Assembly (NCBI RefSeq): GCF_012911005.2
Contig: NZ_WTVS01000017.1
Coordinates: 1-64,000 of the forward strand
Direction of reading: 5' to 3'
Length of the DNA stretch: 64,000 nucleotides
DNA from: Aromatoleum toluolicum
GTDB taxonomy: Bacteria > Pseudomonadota > Gammaproteobacteria > Burkholderiales > Rhodocyclaceae
A program made the position numbers and the translations under genes. The notes below the pieces were generated by a model. The model was given only the letters and a program-made list of their open reading frames with translations. It was not told the DNA's origin and made no database searches. Shown one piece after another: positions 58,126 to 64,000 of this stretch; the stretch's first letter is position 1; each line of letters opens with the position of its first letter.

Positions 58126-59100
58126 ATGAGCGAGACACTGAACCGCGAGGGCCTGCTCAAGGCCTACCGGATCATGCGCACGATCCGCGAGTTCGAAGAG
58201 CGCGTGCATACCGATTTCGCCACCGGCGAGATCCCCGGCTTCGTGCATCTGTATGCCGGCGAGGAAGCCTCGGCGACCGGCGTGTGCATGCACCTGACCG
58301 GCGCCGACTACATCGCCAGCACCCACCGCGGCCACGGCCACTGCATCGCGAAAGGCGTGGATCCGGTCGGGATGATGGCGGAGATCTGGGGCAAGGCGAC
58401 CGGTACCTGCAAGGGCAAGGGCGGCTCGATGCACATCGCGGACCTGTCGGTCGGCATGCTCGGCGCCAACGGCATCGTCGGCGGCGGCGGTCCGCTGATC
58501 TGCGGCACGGCGCTGGCGGCGAAGATTCGCGGCACGAAGGACGTCGGTGTGTGCTTCTTCGGCGACGGCGCGTCGAATCAGGGGACGATCTTCGAGGCGA
58601 TGAACCTCGCCGCGGTGTGGAAGCTGCCGGCGATCTTCGTCGCCGAGAACAACGGCTACGCCGAGGCGACCTCGTCGAAGTACTCGGTGCCCTGCGAGCA
58701 CATCGCCGACCGCGCGCCGGCCTTCGGCATGCCGGGCGTGATCGTCGACGGCTTCGACTTCTTCGCCGTGCACAAGGCGGCGGGCGAGGCGATCAAGCGT
58801 GCACGCGAAGGCGGCGGTCCGACGCTGCTGGAAGTGAAGCTCTCGCGCTACTACGGCCACTTCGAGGGCGACCAGCAGACCTACCGCGCGCCGGGTGAGG
58901 TGCAGACGCTGCGCGAAACCAAGGACTGCCTGATGCAGTTCCGCCGCCGCGTGACCGCCGACGGCGAGATCACGGACGCGCAGCTCGACGCGATCGACGG
59001 CGAGGTGAAGACGCTGATCGACGACTCGGTGGTGCGCGCCAAGGCCGATCCGAAGCCCGCGCCGGCCGAGCTGCTGACCGACGTCTACGTATCGTACTGA
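58126..59100 (+). CDS. acoA: Acetoin dehydrogenase E1 alpha subunit
   Basis: 324-aa TPP-dependent E1 alpha. Family motifs are the RTIREFEERVHTDFATGEIPGF start, HLYAGEEASATGV, STHRGHGHCIAKG, GKGGSMHIAD and the TPP-Mg motif GDGASNQGTIFEAMNLA ending VAENN. These favour acetoin:DCPIP oxidoreductase alpha over pyruvate dehydrogenase. GAGGAG supports ATG 58126 over 58123. The enzyme cleaves acetoin to acetaldehyde and a hydroxyethyl unit passed to AcoC. Confidence 0.94.
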   Translation: MSETLNREGLLKAYRIMRTIREFEERVHTDFATGEIPGFVHLYAGEEASATGVCMHLTGADYIASTHRGHGHCIAKGVDPVGMMAEIWGKATGTCKGKGGSMHIADLSVGMLGANGIVGGGGPLICGTALAAKIRGTKDVGVCFFGDGASNQGTIFEAMNLAAVWKLPAIFVAENNGYAEATSSKYSVPCEHIADRAPAFGMPGVIVDGFDFFAVHKAAGEAIKRAREGGGPTLLEVKLSRYYGHFEGDQQTYRAPGEVQTLRETKDCLMQFRRRVTADGEITDAQLDAIDGEVKTLIDDSVVRAKADPKPAPAELLTDVYVSY

Positions 59101-59129
59101 GCCTCGAAGAATCCGAAGGAGACATTCAA

Positions 59130-60140
59130 ATGGCAAGAAAGATCACCTACCAGCAGGCCATCAACGAGGCGCTGGACCAGGAAATGGCGCGCGACCCGCG
59201 CGTCATCATCATGGGCGAGGACAACGCCGGGGGCGCCGGTGCGCCCGGCGAGGAGGACGCGTGGGGCGGCGTGCTCGGTGTCACCAAGGGCCTCTTCCAC
59301 AAGTACCCGGGCCGCGTGCTCGACACGCCGATCTCCGAATCCGGCTACGTCGGCGCCGCGGTCGGGGCAGCGTGCAACGGCCTGCGCCCGGTCGCCGAGC
59401 TGATGTTCGTCGACTTCATCGGCGTGTGCTTCGACCAGATCTACAACCAGGCCGCGAAATTCCGCTACATGTTCGGCGGCAAGGCCGAGACGCCGGTCGT
59501 GATCCGCGCGATGTACGGCGCGGGCTTCCGGGCCGCGGCGCAGCACTCGCAGTGCCTGTACAACATGTTTACGCACATCCCGGGCCTCAAGGTCGTCGTG
59601 CCGTCGAATCCGTATGACGCGAAGGGCCTGCTGATCCAGGCTATCCGCGACAACGACCCGGTTATCTTCCTCGAGCACAAGGTGCTGTACACGATGGAAG
59701 GCGAGGTGCCGGAGGAGAGCTACACCGTGCCCTTCGGCGAGGCCAACGTCGCGCGCGAGGGCGACGACGTGACGATCGTCGCCTTCGGTCGCATGGTGAA
59801 TCAGGCGCTGACCGCCGCCGCCGCGCTGCAGAAGCAGGGCATCCACTGCGAGGTGATCGACCCGCGCACGACCTCGCCGCTCGACGAGGACACGATCCTC
59901 GAAAGCGTCGAGAAGACCGGGCGGCTGGTGATCGTCGACGAGTCGACGCCCCGCTGCAGCATGGCGTCCGACATCGCCGGCATCGTCGCGCAGAAGGCCT
60001 TCGGCGCGCTGAAAGCGCCGATCGAGCAGGTCACCGCACCGCACGTCCCCGTGCCCTTCAGCGACGCGCTGGAAGATCTTTACGTTCCGAGTCCGGCCCG
60101 CATCGAAGCGGCCGTCACCCGAGTCAAGGAGTACCGCTGA
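59130..60140 (+). CDS. acoB: Acetoin dehydrogenase E1 beta subunit
   Basis: 336-aa transketolase-like beta subunit (ARKITYQQAINEALDQEMARDPRVIIMGEDNAGG). It has GVTKGL-like LGVTKGLFHKYPGRVLDTPISESGYVGAAVGAA, FIGVCFDQIYNQAAKFRYMFGG and the C-terminal EVIDPRTTSPLDEDTI (parts). AAGGAG lies upstream of the ATG. Its stop overlaps the acoC start by one base, consistent with equimolar complex subunits. Confidence 0.95.
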   Translation: MARKITYQQAINEALDQEMARDPRVIIMGEDNAGGAGAPGEEDAWGGVLGVTKGLFHKYPGRVLDTPISESGYVGAAVGAACNGLRPVAELMFVDFIGVCFDQIYNQAAKFRYMFGGKAETPVVIRAMYGAGFRAAAQHSQCLYNMFTHIPGLKVVVPSNPYDAKGLLIQAIRDNDPVIFLEHKVLYTMEGEVPEESYTVPFGEANVAREGDDVTIVAFGRMVNQALTAAAALQKQGIHCEVIDPRTTSPLDEDTILESVEKTGRLVIVDESTPRCSMASDIAGIVAQKAFGALKAPIEQVTAPHVPVPFSDALEDLYVPSPARIEAAVTRVKEYR

Positions 60141-61252
60141 TGTCTGCGATTCATAAGCTCACCATGCCCAAGTGGGGCCTCTCGATGCAGGAGGGGAAGG
60201 TGAATGGCTGGTTGAAGGAGATCGGTGAGAGCATCGCCGTGGGCGAGGAGATCGTCGAGGTCGAGAGCGAGAAGATCGCCGGTGCGGTCGAGGCCTCGGT
60301 CGCCGGCGTGCTGCGGCGCCAGATCGCCTCGGCCGAGGACGTGCTCCCGGTGGGCGGCCTCTTGGGCATCGTCGCCGATGCCGAAGTGCCGGATGCCGAC
60401 ATCGACGCCGCGATCGCGGACTTCCTCGCCAACTTCACCCCGGATACCGGCGACGAGGAAGACGCCGGGCCGAAGCCGGAAAAGATCGAGGTCGGCGGCC
60501 GCAAGCTGCGCTACTTGAAGCGGGGGGAGGGTGGCGAGCCGATGATCCTGATCCACGGCTTCGGCGGCGACCTCAACAACTGGCTCTTCAACCACGAGGC
60601 GCTCGCGGCCGATCGCACGGTGTACGCGCTCGATCTGCCGGGCCACGGTGAATCGGCGAAGGACGTCGGCGACGGCTCGCTCGCGAGCCTCGCCGCGGCG
60701 GTGGTCGGCTTCATGGACGCCGTCGGGCTCGACGCCGCGCATCTCGTCGGCCACTCGATGGGCGGCGCGGTGTCGATGGCGGTCGCGCAGGCAGCGCCGG
60801 CGCGCGTGCGCTCGCTGACGCTGATCGCAAGCGCCGCGCTCGGTGACGAGATCAACGGCGCCTACATCGACGGCTTCGTCGGCGCCAACGACCGTCGGGC
60901 CCTGAAGCCCGTGCTGAGCCAGCTCTTCTCCGACGCCGGCCTCGTCACGCGCCAGCTCATCGACGACATGCTGAAGTACAAGCGCCTCGAAGGCGTCGAT
61001 GCGGCGCTGCGCACGATCAGCGACACGCTCTTCGAGCACGGCCGCCAGGCGACCCGCCTCGCGCCGGTTGCGGCCGGCCTGGGCAAGCCGGTGCTGGTGA
61101 TTTGGGGCGAGAACGACCAGATCATCCCGGTCGCCCATGCACGCGCCGCCGGCAAGGATGCGCTCGTTGAGGTACTGACGGGGCAGGGGCACATGGTGCA
61201 GATGGAGGCAGCGAACGAGGTGAATCGGCTGATTGCGCGGTTCCTGGGGTAA
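60140..61252 (+). CDS. acoC: Acetoin dehydrogenase E2 (lipoyl + alpha/beta hydrolase)
   Basis: 370-aa AcoC-type acyltransferase. The N-terminal lipoyl domain carries the lipoylated Lys45 (VEVESEKIAGAVEA). After a short linker, the C-terminal part is an alpha/beta hydrolase-fold domain (MILIHGFGGDLNNWLFNHEAL, nucleophile Ser206 in LVGHSMGGAVSM, His in TGQGHMVQME) instead of the usual CAT-type E2 core. This architecture is diagnostic of acetoin systems. No E3 gene is present nearby, so the housekeeping dihydrolipoyl dehydrogenase is probably shared. Confidence 0.95.
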   Translation: MSAIHKLTMPKWGLSMQEGKVNGWLKEIGESIAVGEEIVEVESEKIAGAVEASVAGVLRRQIASAEDVLPVGGLLGIVADAEVPDADIDAAIADFLANFTPDTGDEEDAGPKPEKIEVGGRKLRYLKRGEGGEPMILIHGFGGDLNNWLFNHEALAADRTVYALDLPGHGESAKDVGDGSLASLAAAVVGFMDAVGLDAAHLVGHSMGGAVSMAVAQAAPARVRSLTLIASAALGDEINGAYIDGFVGANDRRALKPVLSQLFSDAGLVTRQLIDDMLKYKRLEGVDAALRTISDTLFEHGRQATRLAPVAAGLGKPVLVIWGENDQIIPVAHARAAGKDALVEVLTGQGHMVQMEAANEVNRLIARFLG

Positions 61253-61552
61253 TCGATCGGCACTGAGTTACGTGCCGTCCGGTTGAGTTCAGCACGGACA
61301 CTCCCTCCCCTTCAAGGGGAGGGCTGGGGTGGGGATGGGTTTCGGACGAGATGGTGCACGCACCGGTTAATCCCGACGGAAACCCATCCCCCTCCTAACC
61401 AGGAGTCTCGGCTGCGCCTCGCCGCTTCACTGGCGGCGAGCAGTGCTCGCCGAAACCCCTGTTTCGCCCCCTTGAAGGGGGATGAACACGGTGCCCGATC
61501 AGATTCCCGGGGCACTCAAGCCTGCCCAGTCTGCCCACACGGAAAACACGTC
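61253..61552. repeat. Intergenic inverted repeat region between acoC and lipA
   Basis: 300 bases without a gene. A near-perfect 21-nt palindrome (CCCTCCCCTT/AAGGGGAGGG around a single base) lies at 61303-61323, and CCCCCTT-G-AAGGGGG at 61467-61481. Between them GGATGGGTT (61333-61341) is mirrored by AACCCATCC (61381-61389). The palindromes, each linked to a GGATGGGTT-type word, look like two copies of a short interspersed repeat in inverted orientation. Confidence 0.7.
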
Positions 61553-62506
61553 ATGCATTCCCCACTTCCCGGCACCGGCGCGCGCGGCGCGGAAAAGCTC
61601 GCCCGCATTCCGGTCCGCATCGACCCGGCCCTCGCGTCCGCCCCTCGTCCTGCTTGGCTGCGCGCACGGGACCCCGGCACGCCCGAAGTGCTGCGCCTCC
61701 AATCCGTGCTGCGCGAGCACAATCTCCACACCGTCTGCGAAGAGGCCGCCTGCCCGAACATCGGCGAGTGCTTCGGCAGCGGCACGGCGACCTTCATGAT
61801 CCTCGGCAGCATCTGCACGCGCCGCTGCCCCTACTGCGACGTCGCGCACGGCCGCCCGCTGCCGCCCGACCCGGATGAGCCGCGCGAACTTGCCGCGGTG
61901 ATCGCCGCGATGCGCCTGCGCTACGTCGTAATCACCTCGGTCGACCGCGACGACCTGCGCGACGGCGGCGCCGGTCATTTCGCCGACTGCATCACCGCCG
62001 TCCGGGAGGCCGTGCCCGCCATCCGCATCGAAGTGCTGACGCCGGACTTCCGCGGCCGCGAGGCCCGCGCGCTCGACCTTCTCGCCGCCGCGCCGCCCGA
62101 CGTCTTCAACCACAACATCGAGACCGTGCCGCGCCTCTACCGCGCCGCGCGTCCCGGCGGCGACTACGCCGGCTCGCTCGCGCTGATCGAAGCGGTGAAG
62201 CGCCGCTTGCCGGACGTGCCGACCAAGTCCGGCCTGATGCTGGGCCTGGGCGAGACCGACGACGAAGTGCTCGCGACGCTGCGCGACCTGCGTGCGCACG
62301 GCTGCGACATCGTGACGCTCGGGCAGTACCTGCGCCCGTCGAGCGCGCACCTGCCAGTGGACCGCTACGTCTCGCCCACGCAGTTCGTGCACCTGCGCGA
62401 GCAGGTGCTTGCGCTGGGTTTCGCGGAAGTCGCTGCGGGGCCGCTGGTGCGTTCGTCCTATCGCGCGGACGAAGTCGCGCGCGCCGCAACGAGGGTGCCG
62501 GCATGA
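61553..62506 (+). CDS. lipA: Lipoyl synthase
   Basis: 317-aa radical SAM enzyme inserting two sulfurs into octanoyl-E2. The auxiliary cluster cysteines are in [12 protein letters not shown], the SAM cluster in [10 protein letters not shown], and [40 protein letters not shown] and [15 protein letters not shown] are conserved. ATG at 61553 gives the normal length; the open frame upstream runs through a repeat. A dedicated lipA beside acoABC would serve the AcoC lipoyl domain. It overlaps thiS by four bases. Confidence 0.95.
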   Translation: MHSPLPGTGARGAEKLARIPVRIDPALASAPRPAWLRARDPGTPEVLRLQSVLREHNLHTVCEEAACPNIGECFGSGTATFMILGSICTRRCPYCDVAHGRPLPPDPDEPRELAAVIAAMRLRYVVITSVDRDDLRDGGAGHFADCITAVREAVPAIRIEVLTPDFRGREARALDLLAAAPPDVFNHNIETVPRLYRAARPGGDYAGSLALIEAVKRRLPDVPTKSGLMLGLGETDDEVLATLRDLRAHGCDIVTLGQYLRPSSAHLPVDRYVSPTQFVHLREQVLALGFAEVAAGPLVRSSYRADEVARAATRVPA

Positions 62507-62706
62507 GCGCGATCGTCGTCAATGGCCGCCCGATGCCGATCCCGGGCAGCGGCTGCATCGCCGACCTCGTCGAGGCGCTCGGCCATAGCGGGAAGCGCAT
62601 CGCCGTCGAGCTCAACGGCGACATCGTCCCGCGCGGGCGCTACCGCGAAGTCGCGCTCAACGCGGGCGACCGCATCGAAATCGTCATCGCCGTCGGGGGA
62701 GGCTGA
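62503..62706 (+). CDS. thiS: Sulfur carrier protein ThiS
   Basis: 67-aa ubiquitin-like sulfur carrier for thiazole synthesis ([29 protein letters not shown]-like centre). It ends VIAVGGG, the C-terminal Gly that is thiocarboxylated; one extra Gly follows the usual GG. Its ATG overlaps the lipA stop, and thiG follows after three bases. Confidence 0.92.
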   Translation: MSAIVVNGRPMPIPGSGCIADLVEALGHSGKRIAVELNGDIVPRGRYREVALNAGDRIEIVIAVGGG

Positions 62707-62709
62707 AGC

Positions 62710-63558
62710 ATGGAGCACAGGATGGAAGCACGCGGAATGCACGCGCAATCCGCGGGAGATGCCCCGCTCGTGATCGGCGGCCGGGCCTACCGCTCGCGCC
62801 TGCTGGTCGGCACCGGCAAGTACCGCGACTTCGCGCACACGCGCGCGGCGATCGACGCCAGCGGCGCCGAGATCGTCACCATCGCGATCCGCCGCACCAA
62901 TCTCGGTCAGCACCCCGGCGAGCCCAACCTGCTCGACGTGCTGCCGCCGACGCGCTTCACGATCCTGCCCAACACGGCCGGCTGCTACACGGCGGACGAC
63001 GCCGTCCGCACGCTGCGCCTCGCCCGCGAACTCCTCGACGGCCACGACCTCGTGAAGCTCGAAGTGCTCGGCGACCGCGACACGCTGTATCCGAACATGC
63101 CCGAGACGCTGCGCGCCGCCGAACGCCTCGTGAAGGACGGCTTCCGCGTGATGGTCTACTGCGCCGACGACCCGGTGCAGGCGCGCATCCTCGAAGATCT
63201 CGGCTGCGTCGCGATCATGCCGCTCGCGAGCCTGATCGGCTCGGGCATGGGCATCCTCAATCCGTGGAACCTGGGCCTCATCATCGACCGCGCGAAAGTG
63301 CCGGTGATCGTCGATGCCGGCGTCGGCACCGCCTCGGACGCCGCGATCGCGATGGAACTCGGCTGCGACGGCGTGCTGATGAACACCGCGATCGCCGCGG
63401 CGGGCGATCCGGTCAGGATGGCCGACGCGATGGGCAAGGCCGTCGTGGCCGGGCGCGAGGCCTTCCTTGCCGGGCGCATGCCGCGCAAGTTCTACGGGGC
63501 GTCGCCGAGTTCGCCGACGAGCGGCCTCATCGGGCGCGCCGACGGGGGCGGGGGCTGA
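62710..63558 (+). CDS. thiG: Thiazole synthase
   Basis: 282-aa TIM-barrel enzyme forming the thiazole phosphate from DXP, dehydroglycine and ThiS thiocarboxylate. Conserved motifs are [45 protein letters not shown], the Schiff-base Lys in LVKLEVLGD, and [31 protein letters not shown] (parts). The start is at 62710, with GGGAGG seven bases upstream. About 18 extra N-terminal residues are longer than usual; ATG at 62737 is an alternative. Confidence 0.95.
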   Translation: MEHRMEARGMHAQSAGDAPLVIGGRAYRSRLLVGTGKYRDFAHTRAAIDASGAEIVTIAIRRTNLGQHPGEPNLLDVLPPTRFTILPNTAGCYTADDAVRTLRLARELLDGHDLVKLEVLGDRDTLYPNMPETLRAAERLVKDGFRVMVYCADDPVQARILEDLGCVAIMPLASLIGSGMGILNPWNLGLIIDRAKVPVIVDAGVGTASDAAIAMELGCDGVLMNTAIAAAGDPVRMADAMGKAVVAGREAFLAGRMPRKFYGASPSSPTSGLIGRADGGGG

Positions 63559-63594
63559 GCCGCCCGCCACGCCCCGCTTCCGCCCGCTCCGGCC

Positions 63595-64000
63595 TCAGTC
63601 GAGCCCGAAACCCAGCAGCGCCGCGACGCCGAGCACCGCGAAGATCGACGCCGCGACACCGTGGATCAGCCGCACCGGCAGGCGCTGGGCGATGCCATTG
63701 CCGACGAGCACCGCCGGCACGTTCGCGATCATCATGCCCAGGGTCGTGCCGGCGACGACTGCGACGAAGGCGCCGTACTGCGCGGCCAGCGCGACGGTCG
63801 CGATCTGCGTCTTGTCGCCCATCTCGGCGAGGAAGAAGGCCACGACGGTCGTCGCGAACACGCCGAACTTCGGCACCGTGATCTCGTCCTCGTCGAGCTT
63901 GTCGGGGATCATCATCCACACCGCCATCGCGATGAACGAGAGGCCCAACACCCAGCGCAGCACGTCCGGTCCGAGCACCGTCGTGACCCAGGTGCCGACC
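63595..64000 (-). CDS. GDT1/UPF0016 family membrane protein, cut by the window end
   Basis: The C-terminal part of a TMEM165/GDT1-type cation transporter (Mn2+ or Ca2+ export in characterised members). The second family motif E-x-G-D-K-T is visible (FFLAEMGDKTQIATVALAAQY), followed by membrane segments. The reading frame stays open to the window edge (VGTWVTTVLGPDVLRW), so the N-terminal half with the first EMGDKT-type motif lies to the right. It is convergent with thiG. Confidence 0.9.
   Translation of the reverse strand, partial: VGTWVTTVLGPDVLRWVLGLSFIAMAVWMMIPDKLDEDEITVPKFGVFATTVVAFFLAEMGDKTQIATVALAAQYGAFVAVVAGTTLGMMIANVPAVLVGNGIAQRLPVRLIHGVAASIFAVLGVAALLGFGLD

Noticed and set aside
58126-63558. 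An E3 (dihydrolipoyl dehydrogenase) or acoX gene in the aco cluster
   Set aside because: No FAD/NAD disulfide reductase motif or AcoX-like kinase was seen between acoA and thiG.

Overview
The window is high-GC DNA (roughly two thirds G+C by eye) from a Gram-negative bacterium. Gene content and order suggest a betaproteobacterium of the Rhodocyclales (Azoarcus / Aromatoleum / Thauera group). The indicators are a pilGHIJ-chpA chemosensory cluster, pilT and pilU next to yggS-proC-yggT-yggU, a yqgE-ruvX-pyrR-pyrB-pyrX string, and hemL beside thiE and a thiD-like gene. The genus is inferred from memory of such neighbourhoods, not from a search. Most of the window is chromosomal housekeeping; no phage, transposase, CRISPR array, tRNA or rRNA was found.

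Layout. 1-6.8 kb: a Lap-type surface-adhesin secretion and release locus, with an HlyD adaptor, a LuxR-type regulator, a small protein, the c-di-GMP receptor LapD, the periplasmic protease LapG and a TolC-like outer-membrane channel. The adhesin and the ABC ATPase would lie to the left. 6.9-14 kb: queF, an outer-membrane protein, a cytochrome c, an HDOD protein with a ferredoxin reductase, a short-chain dehydrogenase, hemJ and an rRNA methyltransferase. 14-19 kb: pilU, pilT, yggS, proC, yggT, yggU. 19-22.7 kb: pyrimidine genes with ruvX and yqgE. 22.8-33.8 kb: photolyase and the twitching chemosensory operon. 34-37 kb: degenerate thiD paralogue, thiE, hemL. 37-48.8 kb: mgtE, mtgA, aroE, a TonB-like gene, an RNB nuclease, rarD, a methyltransferase, an esterase, uppP, small redox and metal genes, and a dihaem cytochrome. 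49-52.2 kb: thiC with a TPP riboswitch, and thiD.

52.2-63.6 kb is the most interesting part. A predicted outer-membrane channel, a PQQ-dependent alcohol dehydrogenase and a cytochrome with an unusual CX3CH haem motif are followed by the sigma-54 activator acoR. Divergently lies an acetoin-cleavage operon (acoA, acoB, acoC), then lipA-thiS-thiG. Both the dehydrogenase operon and the aco operon are preceded by a sigma-54 -24/-12 element with GTCTC/GAGAC inverted repeats upstream. The simplest reading is one AcoR regulon that oxidises an alcohol or diol (possibly 2,3-butanediol) in the periplasm and splits the resulting acetoin in the cytoplasm. Lipoate and thiazole synthesis genes sit just downstream.

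The right edge cuts a GDT1/UPF0016 membrane protein gene.
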